DNA from: Blumeriella jaapii
Lineage: Eukaryota; Ascomycota; Leotiomycetes; Helotiales; Drepanopezizaceae
Length of the DNA stretch: 64,000 nt
Reading direction: 5' to 3'
Assembly: GCA_009599575.1 (NCBI GenBank)
Contig: VWND01000012.1
Span: 806,001-870,000, forward strand
The notes under the pieces are model-generated. The model saw only the letters and a program-made list of their open reading frames with translations, was not told where the DNA came from and did not search any database. A program made the position numbers and the translations under genes. Of this stretch, positions 34,011-45,756 are shown piece by piece; within the stretch, counting starts at the first letter, position 1, and every line of letters starts with the position of its first letter.

Positions 34011-34975
34011 GGCTAGCTCGTTACTAGCGGCCTTAGAAACACGTATTCGAGATTTTTGTATTTCGGAAGGAGAAATTCGAAAAAAGATTTATTCGAAGTT
34101 AGCTTTGCTAAACTGGTTGAAAAAGTCGAAATCGATATTTCGTTGGTTTTGAAACGTTCGAAAAGACTGTGAAATTGAATTTTAAAGAAAATATTATACG
34201 TAAGATCGTTTAGTATTTTGTCGATTTCGTATAAAAAAGTTGAAAACATTTCAACTGCTTTTTTTTTGAAAATCAATTTGAAAGCGTATGCAATAATTTA
34301 GCAAATGGAAATTGGATAAGCAGTAGGTTAAAAGACTCGTTTTCGAACTGATCGTTTAAGAAATTCAAAAGATGGCTTGTTTAAACTATCGATTATATTA
34401 AGCTAAAAAGCTATCGCGGCGAAAGCTTTTTTTCGGTTTTTGATATAATTGTTTTTCGTAAAACGAAAAAGCTGTTCTGACGAAAAAAAAAAAAAAAGAA
34501 AAGAAATAACAAAAGAGAAATCGTTAGCCTAGGAAAATAATGTAATTTCTTGTATTTTACTAGCGTCGCTATCGAAATTGGTATCGCGAGTAAAATTCGA
34601 CTTTTTCGCGCTTCGTACAGCGTCGTAGGTTTGTTATAATTGATTAAAGTTTTTATTACGTTTTACAGCGTCGTTTTAATGGCGAGATTAAATCTTTCGG
34701 AAATGCAAATAAAAGATTTTAATATAACGAGCGTAAAAAGCTATAAAAAGGTAAGATTTCGGCCAATAAAGCTTGCGTTTATTACAATTTAGTAGAATTT
34801 GGTATTCGGCCAATTAAGCTTTTCCTAGAATCATATTATAATTTCCGAAGTTAATAATTAAAAAAAAAGTAAACGATTGTATTCGATTATTAATAATAAA
34901 ATTAAAAAGCGTAAAATATGTAATTAAATGGCCACGAGCTCTATTATACCTTTTTATAAAAAAAAAAGCCGGGAA
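34011..34975 (-). pseudogene. B3 pol segment between protease and RT
   Basis: The minus-strand open stretch 34276-34013 (87 codons) contains FLYEIDKILNDLTYNIFFKI and FLLPKYKNLEYVFLRP, the P-x-x-Y-x-D/N-F-x-D-V-F lead-in to RT. GC-richer islands occur near 34560-34620. Confidence 0.72.
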
Positions 34976-34978
34976 AAA

Positions 34979-35170
34979 TTAAATTAAAGGTTTAAAAAAA
35001 AAAAAAAAAAACTTAATCAGCGCCGAATCGATCAACGCATAACCGTTCGCTCCAAAGTCGGCGAGCGCTTTCATTTTGTACGAAAAGCTATTTTTAATAA
35101 ATATAACAAAAATTATTAATAAATCGCTATTAAAAAGTTTTCGAACGTTAAAATAACGCATATCGCGCAA
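34979..35170 (-). pseudogene. B3 aspartic protease remnant
   Basis: Reads MRDMRYFNVRKLFNSDLLII and KALADFGANGYALIDSALI. ADFGANGYALID is the retropepsin site with Ser to Phe; Asp and Gly survive, and GYALID is typical of fungal chromoviruses. It is followed by a Phe run from an 18-base A tract (34994-35011). Cuts Gag-Pol. Confidence 0.83.
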
Positions 35171-36807
35171 TACGCCTAAAAAAAAAGCTTTGCTTAAGCC
35201 TAAGCGTTTTTCCGACTGGCGAAAAAGCTTTCAACTTTTTCGTATGCGTTTTGAAAATCGTTTGAAAAAGGATTTTCGTTTTTATTACTATTATCAGAAA
35301 GCGAATCTTCGGCCGGCTCGACCTCGTTTATATCTACCAGCCTGAAAAGGCCTTTAAATGGAACCGAGGGTCGGCCCGTAGAAAGTCGTGCAAATTAGCC
35401 TTTTTAAACTTTTTAATATAAAATAAAAAACGAGCGTTGTCGTTGGTCCGATCGAAAAAAAAAAACGCCAAAAAGGGCGTTTTGGCGTAGAAAAAAAGGA
35501 AAAACAAAAGGCTAAGAAAAAGCCTGTGAAGCATTTTGGCGACTTTCGTACGTACGATTTAACTTGTAATACGCTTTGATTAAAAACTTACCATTTTAAT
35601 AAATAGTAAATTTAATTGAAAAGCGATTCGCGTATAAAATTCGTTTAGCCAATTGATTTTGTTTTTTTTAACGGACGGCGGTAAGCCAATTTTTAAAGGT
35701 CGTTGTACGCGTTTATTTTAAGTGCAGCTTTTTTCGTAAACGCTTTGATATTTTATCGCGGAAGGCGTTCCGAAGCTGTTTGTCAGTCCGTATTTAAGCG
35801 TTCGCTGCGAAAATGGAAAATCGCAGGTAAAACCGCCAAAAGTCGTCGTGCGTATTTATTGCAAGCATTTTAAATTCGTTTTCCGCTTTTTAAACGTTTA
35901 AAAAATCAGCTAGAAAATCGGCGACCTTTTTTACTAATTTTTCGGAAAATATAAGGTCGGAGCGGTTCAAAATACGCGGGGTTAGGAATTCCTTTACTAC
36001 GCTTTCGGTTTGATCGAATATGTAATTTTTGCGAAATCGATCGCTAGCGAAATAGTCGTAGTAAAGTTCGAGGTTGTCGAAAATTTTAGTTTTTTAATAG
36101 CGTGCTTTGTAATTTTTACTATTATTTAATTTAAACTTAAGGTTCGGAACGCGTTTTATACGAGTTAGTCGAAAATCAGCAGATAAATGGGAATTATAGC
36201 GTTCAAAAAGCGCGTTAGAATTTTGGCCGTTAAAAGGAGATTTAAAAAGAGTTCGCGAAAAGCGTGGAAATTGGTTTGCAGCGTTTGTTGGTTGAAATAA
36301 AACGTTGCGAAAAAGGGGAGGAGCAGCAGATTCGCGACTGGCAAAAGCACGTTCGATAGATTTTATTAAACGCTTTAATTAAAAGGTCTGTCGCAGTCGT
36401 ATAGTTTCTAGAAGTTGTCGTTTACGCTTTTGCGCTTTTTTTAATTGATTTTGCAAAAGTTTTAACTGAATGCTTTTAGCGCTAGGCTGCAAGGAAATGG
36501 CAGGCGAAGTGGTTGGCGCTCTGCTTTTTCTTTTGTTTTTTTTTTTTCGGGAGAAGAACTGTTTTTCAGAAAAAAAAGCTTTTGGGGAAGGCTGTTTTTT
36601 CGCTGATTGAAAAAAGGGAGGTTGAGATGTAATAGCAGAAGCTGAAAAGCTCTGCTAAAGGGGAGATCGTTGAACAAAAGCTATTTTTCGCGAAATGCGG
36701 AAATAAGCTTTTTCACGACCGGTCGATCACTTTGGTGTGATCCGTAAGGAATTCGAGGAAAAAGATAATTTACGCCGTCGCTAGCGTAGAAAAAAAGTTG
36801 TTAATAA
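35171..36807 (-). pseudogene. B3 gag remnant and leader
   Basis: Open pieces on the minus strand are 35534-35334 (ends FKKANLHDFLRADPRFHLKAF) and 36677-36462 (MFNDLPFSRAFQLLLLHLNL, later SSPEKKKTKEKAERQPLRL). The second may hold the gag start. A CCHC knuckle cannot be placed with confidence. The 36680-36807 stretch up to the 5' LTR is leader. Confidence 0.6.
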
Positions 36808-37104
36808 TATAACGATTTAATCAGTCGGAAAGCTGGGAGATCAATTAACTAGTCGCCGTATTCATATAATATAAAAAACGAGCTTTTGGTTTTGTAACAA
36901 AGATATTCATTTAAAATCAACAATTACAAAAGGCAGAAGTTGCTAAAAGAAGAAAGCCTTATATATATAAATAGTTTCCATAATTAATAGGAAGACCCAC
37001 CAAAAGACCAGAAAGCTTACAGCTATACGTAGTTGCTGGGGAGCTTGCAGCTATACGTAGTTGCTGGGGTGACACGAAAAGTGGCAACAGAGTGAATCGT
37101 CACA
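36808..37104 (-). repeat. B3 5' LTR (297 bp)
   Basis: Starts tataacgatt and ends atcgtcaca; the intact right terminus shows the original inverted repeat TGTGACGAT/ATCGTCACA. The tandem gcagctatacgtagttgct unit lies at 37019-37066. Confidence 0.95.
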
Positions 37105-37109
37105 CCGAT

Positions 37110-38140
37110 CGATTTATAAAACGAAACCGAAAAGAAAATTTTCGAGCGAATACGTTTTAAAATGCTGATTTATATCCGAAAAAGCGCAAAGCTTAATTTA
37201 TAACAACGACGATTAATTAATAATAAAAATTTGCTTTGGCTAAACGTAAATATATATTTTATTTTCAACGTATATAAACAAAATTATATTTAACAAATAT
37301 TAAATTACGTAATACATTTCGAATTATTTTTTAATTGCATAATAAACGGCGATTTTAATATCCGACACGATATTTTCGAATCCGGGTCGGATACGGCAAA
37401 AAGTAAAAAACATTTCGCGGATTGGACTGTTATTTCGGATATAAATTTTATCGGCGCCGCTAGCGAATTTATTTATAACAAAAAATACGTTTTGAATTTT
37501 ATTTTTTCGAATATGCTTAATTCGATTACTACGATACGATACGATATATATAACGGTTTAGATTACGAAACTTAAATAACGATTTTTTTTAACAAAAAAA
37601 AAATATTCGTAATTTAAATATATTATAAAATATCCGATTTAAAATTCGGCAAATTCGCAAATTTAATACGCGCAGAAATCAACCGATTTGTGAATTTCGT
37701 TATATTATTAACGTTAGAAAAACTAAACGAATACGCGGCTGCGTTGATCCGGGTTTTTTTAAAAAAGTATTACAGCTGCCGGAAAGCTTTTTTAAAAAAA
37801 CTTATAAACCATTTTATAATAAACCGACGAATATTAAAAAATCAAAAACAAACACTTGCGAATACGTAAAATAATATACAACGGTAAAATCTTCGAAAAA
37901 ACCAAGCAATTTTTCGTTATAATGCGCAAAGCGAAAAAAAAAACTATTAACGAAAGCTTATTAACAAAATCGATAATAACGAAAAGCTGTATAAAATAAT
38001 AAGCTAGCATCGAATAATTACGAATTTTAAAGTTTTTTTATTAATAATAAACGGCGTTATAATTAAAAATACCAAAAATAAAACTAATATTTTAAAAAAC
38101 GAAGTATTTGGCCGCTTTTTAATTACCGACGATTTCGACC
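37110..38140 (+). pseudogene. LINE D ORF2 endonuclease, C-terminal part, and linker
   Basis: Resumes after B3. GDFNIRHDIFESG (37348-37386) is the APE endonuclease G-D-F-N motif with catalytic Asp and Asn intact. It is followed by HFADWTVISDINFIGAA and YVLNFIFSNM (the S-x-x-D..W...S-D-H type end). LINE F has the homologous NNRPIFNVYRQ.. and SDFNVSHDIFD. The region 37560-38140 links to RT and has no clear motif. Confidence 0.82.
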
Positions 38141-39100
38141 AAGATTTTTTTACCGAATAAGCAAAATCGGGCCATTTTTTTTAAGCAGATTCCGTATCGC
38201 TCGAAAAAATAAAAAATATTATATTAAAATTATTAGCATTTTTTCGGGTATTAATCGGATTACGGTAAAATTTTTGAAAATTTATTAAAAGAAAATCAAA
38301 ACCGTTATATATAATTTGTTTAACCGCTGTTTCGCAACGAATTATTTTCCGACTTTTTAAAAGCTGGCCGAAATAATTATAATAATTAAAACCGGCAAAC
38401 GAAACAAATCTTTTTTACGTTCGTAGCGCGCCCGATCGCTTTTTTTTTTTGCATATTTAAAAGCTTCGAAAAAATTATCGTTAGCAAAATCGCGTAAATA
38501 GCGCTTACGACCGGTCTGTTTAATTTATAATATAAAAGCGCTTTTTCGAAACGCTTTGTTTTCGATCTAACAGCGTATTTTACAGCCGATATCGAAACCG
38601 CGTTCGCCGTAAAAAAACATATTACGATTATTATTTTAAACGTGCAAAACGCGTTCGACGCCGTTTTTTAATCCGACGCTTGTTTAAAAAAATAACCGAG
38701 CAAAAATAGCTTTTTTTATTTTTTTTATTAATTAAATCATTTTTTACGAAACGACGAATGCAAATACGATTCGAAAAAAAAACTACCGATTTTAATTACG
38801 TTTATTACGGCATTTTTTAAAAATCGCTATTTTTTCCGGTTTTATATATATTATATTTAATAAAATTATTTAATTAAAATTTTACTTTTCGCTTTAAATA
38901 CGCAAACGATATATTAATTTACCGCATTTTATTTAATTTAAACGATAATATCGAGTTATTTGCGAAAAACGTTCGCGATATTTTCGAATGAAAAAACGAA
39001 TATAAAATCGCTTTCGCGTCGGAAAAAATCGAAATAATATATATTATTACGTAAAATAATAACTACGCTTTTTCGATTATATTCGACGACAGAATTATAA
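38141..39100 (+). pseudogene. LINE D reverse transcriptase remnant
   Basis: ILNVQNAFDAVF (38633-38668) is RT motif A, normally L-D-V-x-G-A-F-D, with the first Asp changed to Asn. FRFKYANDILIY (38887-38922) is the Y-A-D-D box as YAND. Both catalytic Asp losses are GAC/GAT to AAC/AAT. The FDLTAYFTADIETAF run (38570-38605) lies just upstream. The RT primes on nicked target DNA. Confidence 0.87.
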
Positions 39101-39790
39101 TTTTTTGCATTATTATAACGAAAAAAAACGAGCAATCCGCGCTGCGCTAGTTAAAAGTTTGATTGGATCGAAAGCTTATTTTTAAATAACACGTTAAAAA
39201 ACGCGTAAGCAAAGCACGACAAGCGGCGTAATATATTAAAAGCTTCGGCCGAATTAATAATAGCTTTTCGGCCAGCGCGCTGCGAAAAGCAATAATTATT
39301 TATATTTTTCCTTCGATATTATTTAAAACCGAAATTTAATACGCAAGCCGTACGAAACCTAAACGCCGAACCGAACGAAACAGCTAAATCAGCATTCGTT
39401 TCGGCGGTTATATCGATTTAATACAAAAAACTATTATTTTAACCGTACGAAAAATATTTTTTATATAACGCATTATCTTTTTTATTATAATAATACGAAA
39501 CGCAAGCTTTTTTTCCGCGAGCGCGGTTTTAAAAAAAGCCAAAGCACGCTTTACGATAAAATTATAAATCGTAAACGAAGCGTATTTTTTAGTTTAACGT
39601 ATTTTTATTTTAGTAATTTTTCGAAGCAAATACGCGGATATATATATAGCCGCTAAAACGAAAATCCAGCGCTTCGGCGATATTTTTTTACAAATCCTAC
39701 GATTTAAACTGATTGATTTCTTCGCATTTTTCGCCCGGTAGCCGCACCGATTTTATTATAAACGTTAAAAAAAAAAAAGCCGCGGAAAAC
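39101..39790 (+). pseudogene. LINE D RT-RNase H connection
   Basis: Contains the thumb-equivalent LRKAIIIYIFPSILFKTEI.YA (39280-39345), matching the L-R-K-A-V-x-x-x-V-L-P-T-x-L-Y-G-A-E stretch of fungal LINEs, and the KPKRRTERN region. LINE F has the same block at 47480-47800. Confidence 0.72.
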
Positions 39791-40260
39791 TTTAAAAAAT
39801 AATAAATAAAACTATTTTCCGGAAACGTTACGATCTTTTCGGACGGCTGCGAAAAGTATAAAAACGGCGCTTATTTTATAAATTACGAATACGCTATATA
39901 TTAAAACCGCAAGCAAATAACGTTTGAATACGGCTCGATAAACGACTATTTTTATGTTTTCGACGCAAAAACGATAAAAGCATAAAAAAGTTTGCAAAAG
40001 GCTGCGAGCATATTAGCCGAAATGCGTATACAAAAATTATAAATATATATCGATAGTATTTTAATAATTTAAAAAATACGCGAAATATTTTTTTTCTTTT
40101 TTTAATAAGCTTTTTTAGCCTGCTAAAAAATAATAAAAATATACGACGTGAAAATCAAATAAGCACCGGGTTATACGAGTATCGAAAGCAACGAGGCCGC
40201 CGATAAACTGGCAAATGCGAATGCAAAAAAAACCTTTTGAAATAAAAGTTTTGCGTTCGA
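39791..40260 (+). pseudogene. LINE D RNase H remnant
   Basis: VTIFSDGCEK (39826-39855) is the first RNase H motif with catalytic Asp intact. APGYTSIESNEAADKLANAN (40162-40221) is the H-x-G-x-x-G-N-E-x-A-D end with His to Tyr and the final Asp intact. RNase H in ORF2 is a feature of the I and Tad1 groups of LINEs. Confidence 0.88.
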
Positions 40261-40504
40261 ACCGATTATAAATAAAATACGCTTCGATTTTAAAAAAATA
40301 CGAAATTCGCATCGAAGCCGCTAATAAAAAACAGCCAGCAAAAAGCTTTTACGAAATTACAAACGATAAAATCCGATTTACGCAATTAAACTTTTGCCGA
40401 AGCTCGATATGCCGAAACGACTGTTTTATTATTATTTAGCGATTAAAACTATTTATAAAAACTACGAATAATATTACGTTAAATATAATTATACCGACGC
40501 CGAA

Positions 40505-40720
40505 TTGCGTTGCAAATGCAAAAAGCTTAAAACTCTACTACATTTAATACTATGCCGCCGCGCGATTAAACGTTTTTTTAATTGGCCTAAAAAAATTCGA
40601 CTAAACGCTTTTTTTCGAACCGAGCGAAAAGCCGTAATATTTTTTAAAAATCTATTTTACGAGCCAAAAGATTTTATAACGTTTCTACGCGTTACTACTA
40701 CAGTTTCTCAAATATAACCA
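40505..40720 (+). pseudogene. LINE D ORF2 C-terminal zinc finger
   Basis: A 70-codon open piece with RCKCKKLKTLLHLILCRR at 40508-40561. The C-x-C-x7-H-x3-C pattern is complete (Cys codons 40511, 40517 and 40552). It is followed by FNWPKKIRLNAFFRTERKAV and ends VTTTVSQI at a stop near 40715. This is the natural C-terminus of ORF2; such CCHC fingers aid RNA binding. An unusually clean stretch in this copy. Confidence 0.85.
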
Positions 40721-41145
40721 GTTTTGCTATACGTATATTGCTTATTTTAATCGAATACAATTCGAATAAAATAAACTGCGTACGGCCGCGCAAAGCGACG
40801 TTATAGCGAAACGAATACTATTATGCATATTTGTATAACAAATGCTTTTTTATTTTGGTAAGCGCAAGTTTGTTTTTAGCTTTTGATTTTTAAATTCGAA
40901 CATTTAAATACTATTTTTTTTTTTTTTTTCGGCCTACTAATCATACTATTATGCGTTTCCACGCAACCGACAGATTATATTTTAATCGGTGCCGTATATA
41001 CACTTTTTGGGCTTTTTTTTAGGTTTTACGCCTATATTTCTTACTGACGGATCATCGCAAAAAACGGCGAAAAGCGTAAACGACAGCAGCTTTAGCTATA
41101 TTAATACGAACTGCTTTCGGGATCGTATTTTGTATTTAATTCCTT
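40721..41145 (+). other. LINE D 3' untranslated region
   Basis: No coding signal. GC content rises toward the right (41040-41110), where CpA dinucleotides survive better than in ORF2. A run of 18 T at 40915-40932. Confidence 0.6.
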
Positions 41146-41241
41146 AGCTTAGCACGTTTCCGTACCTCCTGGAAGGTCCTAGGAGGGCAGCCTCTCGGCT
41201 GCACTCCGCTAGACGTTAATCAATACTATTACTACTACTAT
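41146..41241 (+). other. LINE D 3' terminus: two boxes, two stem-loops and a short-repeat tail
   Basis: Box 1 agcttagcacgtttcc (41146-41161), then stem cctcct/aggagg (41165-41170 and 41181-41186), stem gcagcc/ggctgc with loop tctc (41187-41192 and 41197-41202), Box 2 agacgttaatcaat (41211-41224), and the tail actattactactactat. LINE F ends in the same two boxes on the other strand with different stems between. Likely the RNA end recognised by the LINE RT. Confidence 0.72.
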
Positions 41242-41254
41242 TATTTGTAACGTA

Positions 41255-42200
41255 CGAAAAGTCGAAGCTAAAATAAGTTTGGATAAAAAAAAGCTTAATC
41301 GGGGATAAAAGCTTTTGTTAGCGTAAAAAAAAGAAACTCCGGTAAAAGCGTTTACAACGTTATTTACTGCGAATTTGGCTAGAAAAAGCCAGTTTTCCCA
41401 GTTTTCTTAGGCGTATTCAATAAATTGTTTTAAATAAAAAAATAAAAAAGCGTTTGCGTTTTCGGTTTGGCCATCTGTTTCGAAATAAAAGCTGATAAAT
41501 AACGTAATATTAGTTCCGAAACGGTAATTAATAACTTTCCAGAATTGTAAAACGAACAAAAAACTTCGGTCTGAAATTATAAAATCGAAAAAGTCATATA
41601 AGCGCCAGATATTTTTACAAAACAGCTTGGCTAAATCTGACGCTTTTATAATTAAATAGCAAATTGTATAATATCGTTTTTTAATAAAACGATATATTAT
41701 TATTATAATCAGATTGTTTCGACTTTTATGCTTTTTTACGAAAAAAAAGCTTATAAAATCGACTGATATATAGCTTTAACAGCGTAAAAAAATAAGCAAA
41801 AATTTGAAAAATCTTTGATAACGTTGATTAATACTTATATTACGAAAACAGCCGTTGCAATTACGTATAAATCTTTTGCAATTCTCAGAAATTAATAGCT
41901 AGTAATAATTTCTGCTAATAATTTCGTATAATTTTTTTTTTCCGAAATGGCCTGTTTTTATTAAATTATAAGCCATTTGCAAAAGCCAGGTGCGAATAAA
42001 AATATCCAAATTCGATGTGTTTAAAACGTATAATCGGTTTCGAAAATACAACTTATTATTGCGTATAAAACATTCGAAAAATTATAAGTTTTTTAATTTC
42101 GAAATACTTTTTGATTTAAGCATTTTTTTTTTTTAATAGCAATTTATAACTTATTAATAAAATAATATTCGTTTAATAATCGTAAAAGCTTTTCGTCGTT
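41255..42200 (-). pseudogene. E integrase core and zinc head remnant
   Basis: Resumes the E integrase after D: the minus-strand reading near 41255-41310 is FIQTYFSFDFSYVTN, continuing across the D junction. No long open frame is left. Position between RNase H (right) and C-terminal module (left) supports the assignment. Confidence 0.65.
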
Positions 42201-42950
42201 TGCCTCGGGTATTTGTTTAAGTAAAACTGGAAAAGCGTTTAAAACTTTAGTTAAATAATGCTTTTTAAAAAAAGCTTGGTTTTAGAATTGAATTTTTTCG
42301 TTTGAAAAATTCTAAGAAAGATTTTAAAAACGTCGAATTAAAAAATCAAATTTGCCATTTTGTTTTCCAGGTTTAAATATAACTACGAAATCAAAACTAA
42401 TTAAAAACTCGCTCCAGCGTATTTAACGTCGGTTAAATTATTTAATTATTATAAAATATTCCAGGTTTCGGTAGTTTGTAAATACACGAATTAAATAAGC
42501 AGCTTTTTATAATTCGGCTCGCTAACTTTCGAAGCAACGTATAATAGCGAAAAGTTTTTTATTATAAATCTCGTAATTGCATTCGGCTAAATCGAACTTC
42601 TTCGATATAAAAGCGACTGGATGAAATACTTCTGTATCGTTTTTTTAAAAGAAAATCCTTGAAGAAACGTAGTCAGAAGCGTTAAATTTAATAAATATTT
42701 TTTTATCAAAGTTAAAATAAAATAACGTAAATGCAATCGTAAAAGCTGATTTGAAAAATTCGAAAGCTTTAATACAATTATTATTAAAATTCTATTTAGT
42801 ATTTTTTTTCGTCAAATTTACCAAAGGAATAACGATGCGAAAAAAATCTTTAATAAAACGTCGGTAAAAATTTGCAAAACCTAAAAACGCTTATACGTTT
42901 TTAACGTTAAAAGAGGGGTTTCAATTAGTAATAACTTTTAATTTTTTAAG
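42201..42950 (-). pseudogene. E RNase H remnant
   Basis: The minus strand near 42700-42590 reads KFNASDYVSSRIFF, then [10 protein letters not shown], then [10 protein letters not shown] in an adjacent frame. These equal the T-D-A-S-D-Y, H-P-V-A-F-x-S-K-K and P-A-E-x-N-Y motifs of Ty3 RNase H, with the first Asp changed to Asn. Distinct from the family-B version. Confidence 0.8.
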
Positions 42951-43640
42951 ATTTATTTTAATTTCAGTAATAAAAATAATTATTTTTAGATAAACGATTT
43001 TTTAAATTTTAAATTCGCATTTTTTTATATTTAATTACAGGCCAGCGTCGGAAAAAGCTTAAAAAACGAAGTTAACGTGTTTTTTATGTTTTTAAAAGTC
43101 GTTTAAATAAATTAAAATATCGTTTATATAAATTATGCAAAAAATATTTAAATAAAATCGTAAAATATCGTTTATGCGAAATTAAAAAATGGCAAAAGCG
43201 TTGTATAAACCGAAAAGCATAATTAACGATTCGAATAAACCGTATCTTATATTAAACGCAATAAGCCATTTATGGCCCTTTTTTATTCGAATTTTATTAA
43301 AAGCGGTAAAAACGTTAAATTTGATATAAAATTTCGTTTTGCTTAATCGAAAAAGTGTTTTTTAAATTAATAATAAAAGATACCGGTTTTTGATTATTAT
43401 AACGTTAAAAACTTTATAATCGACGCAAAAACGTAATTCGCTTTTTGGCTTTTTTTGCAAATAAAACTAAAAAGGCGGCGAAGAAAAAGCTAGTTCGAAT
43501 TCAGCTTTTTTCGAAGTTTTTTTTCAAAAACTTGCGTAAAACTTAAAATTCGTTAACTAATATATTATATAAAAAACCGTATAAAAATACTGCGCCAAAA
43601 CGGAGTTTTATCGTATAATCAACGCTTTTTTTGTAAAACG
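42951..43640 (-). pseudogene. E reverse transcriptase remnant
   Basis: The minus strand reads LVLFAKKAKKSELRFCVDYKVFN and then IKNR (43500-43385), the Ty3 RT motif with intact Cys and Asp. It continues TLFRLSKTKFYIKFNVFTAF around the first catalytic Asp (now Asn), and FCIIYINDILIYLND (43143-43099), the Y-x-D-D box as YIND. The order and motifs are those of a Ty3/chromovirus-type RT. Confidence 0.87.
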
Positions 43641-44340
43641 CAAGTTTATTAATTTTAATAAAATCGAAAGCGGCCAAATAATAATAATAATATTAAAAAA
43701 GTTTTATTCGGAAATCGATTAACGATTTGGTTTGAAAAGCCAAACGAATATTTTTCAAAAAGATTTCAGCGAAGTAAAATTCAGCTAATAAATGTTATCG
43801 TTCAGCTTAAAAAAGTTTTCGTCGTAACTGATTTATTTCTGATAATACAAAATTAAAATCGTTTTTAATTATAACGCCGAGTTTTTATAAATGTTAATCG
43901 ATTTCGTATAATAAAGCTGAAAATACCTCGATTTCGGGCTGAAAAAATAAAATATTAAAAGCGGCAGCTTTTGTACGGCGAAAAAAAGCTGATTAAACGA
44001 TTAATTTGTAAAAATAGCGTTTTTAAACTAAATCTAAAACAGCTAATTAATAAAAGTTCTAGGGTAAATAATTAAAACGGCAAAAATCTGAATTAAAGCA
44101 AAAAATATTCGTAATTTAATTAATATAAGAATTGTATATTTTAAGCCAAAATTTGCTCAAAATAAAATCGTATTTCTTTAGTATTATAATAAAAGTTATA
44201 ATTCGTTCGGTATAACGGGCGATATTAATTTAAAAAAAAACTTAATAAGTAACGTTGCCGTAAATAGAAAAACGTTCGTTAACCACGGTAAGTTTACGTG
44301 GATTAATAAGTAAAATAAAGGTTAATTCGTAATATTATAC
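43641..44340 (-). pseudogene. E pol segment between protease and RT
   Basis: AT-rich, no motif seen except RT lead-in fragments near 43650-43700. Assigned by order only. Confidence 0.5.
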
Positions 44341-44460
44341 GAAAAAATAATTAATAAAATTATCGGTAGCTTCGGAATCGTTAAAAAGTAGGTTTTAATA
44401 TATATACTATTAGTAATTATAATACAAAGCAATATCAAATATAATTCCGGAACGCCGTTT
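44341..44460 (-). pseudogene. E aspartic protease remnant
   Basis: The minus-strand reading of 44385-44353 is FNDSEATDNFIN, the retropepsin motif (I-D-S-G-A-T-x-N-F-I) with Gly to Glu. The catalytic Asp and Ser-x-Ala-Thr survive. Immediately upstream of the E RT and downstream of gag. Confidence 0.75.
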
Positions 44461-45756
44461 AAAGCAGATATTTCCAATTTATTTTTTAAAAGTCTCTGAT
44501 AGTAACAATTATTAAAAACAGTCAGTTTTCCGACTTTTTTGCCTCGGCCTTAGCTTTTTTAATTTAAAAAAAATCGAAGCAATTAGCAGCGCGGTGTTTA
44601 TCGCTGGCATACCAAAAACAAAAGTTATTAGCAAAAAAGTAGATTCGGCGAATTAATTTCTCGGCATTATTTATTAAGCGTTTGTTTTTGATTATATCGG
44701 CTGCGATTTATATAATTGCTTTGGTTTGGATAGCGCTAAGGTTTATAAAATCGCTTTAAATAATAATCGTAATAACAATTTTAAATATAAAAGCGGAAAA
44801 AATAAATTTCGTATTACGGCCTTCGGTTTTATAATAATTAAGATTTAATTGTCGAAAAACGATATCGGTTTCGCGCATTTAAGCGCAAAAGCTAATAAAA
44901 TCGGTTTTTAAATCAGAAAAGTTAATATACGACAAACGAGTAATTATATTAAAATAAAAAGTTTCGCGCAGAATAATAATAGCGGCTTCGTTATTAAATT
45001 TAATATAACTTTTAATTTCCAGCCAAATAAAAAGAAAAATAAATAATAATTGATTGTTTTGCTTAAAAAACAGAATTTTTTTAAATGCATCTGCCTGTTG
45101 GTTTAAAACGCCGAACGATTATTATAAAATTTAAATTATTTTTGCAACAGTTAAATAAAAAAAAGTGCCGTCCGTACGTAAACCTTTTTGTAAAACGCTT
45201 TTGGCTATATCGAAAAAGCGGAAGAAAAAGTAATTTATACGATTCTGTTCGGTCGTATACCAGTTTTAATTAAAACGAAGCTTTAGAATTATATTTTAAA
45301 AAAAAATAGTAAAATGCTTCGTAACGTTGCCGGTGCCGCCCGAATTTATAAATTTATCGGAATCGGAAAAGGCAAGCGTTTTTTTCTTTGTGTTTAAAAT
45401 ATTCGGTGTATTTTGGCTAATAAAAGCTTGTTTTCGGAAGTTGGCGAATTCGGCTTCGTAATTTTGAATTTTTTTTTTTAAAATGCTTTTTCTTTCCAGT
45501 ATTGCACCGTTTAAACATTTAACTTTTAAGCTAAATTATTTAATTTAGTTTTAAGCGATATTATTATATCGTTCTGTTTTACCGCGTAAGCAAAAATATC
45601 GAGGATCTCGCGAAAACAGGCTTTCGTATTAACGATCAAAGCGGCGACGATTTGATCGGAGTATTTAAAATGCTCCAAAATAAAACAATTGGAAGATTTC
45701 GACAATTTGGGATAGTCCGATATAGCTCGTTAAAAAAAAGCGTAAAATGTATTTTA
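44461..45756 (-). pseudogene. E gag remnant with CCHC knuckle
   Basis: The minus-strand reading of 44620-44579 is CFWYASDKHRAANC, a zinc knuckle C-x2-C-x4-H-x4-C with the second Cys changed to Tyr (TGC to TAT/TAC type). The gag body extends right to the F insertion at 45757-45770, with the leader continuing at 52007. No long open frame remains. Confidence 0.72.

Larger units (their letters stand above)
30643..37104 (-). mobile_element. Chromovirus B3, complete and least mutated family-B copy
   Basis: 6462 bp with two 297-bp LTRs and a perfect TSD; not interrupted. It keeps more G and C than B1 and B2 and has the longest open stretches of the window (151 and 153 codons), as expected for the innermost and hence latest insertion. 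Order on the minus strand: gag, protease, RT, RNase H, integrase, chromodomain. Both LTRs carry a 28-bp tandem duplication not present in B1 or B2. Confidence 0.95.
28458..41241 (+). mobile_element. LINE D (Tad1-like non-LTR retrotransposon), split by B3
   Basis: Plus strand; net about 6.3 kb after removing B3 (30643-37104). Order: ORF1 with zinc knuckles, ORF2 with APE-type endonuclease, RT, RNase H and a C-terminal CCHC finger, a 3' UTR with stem-loops, and a (TAC/TAT)n tail. Flanked by a 13-bp TSD and inserted in the integrase of E. Related to LINE F (45771-51992), which lies in the same element on the other strand. Confidence 0.9.
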
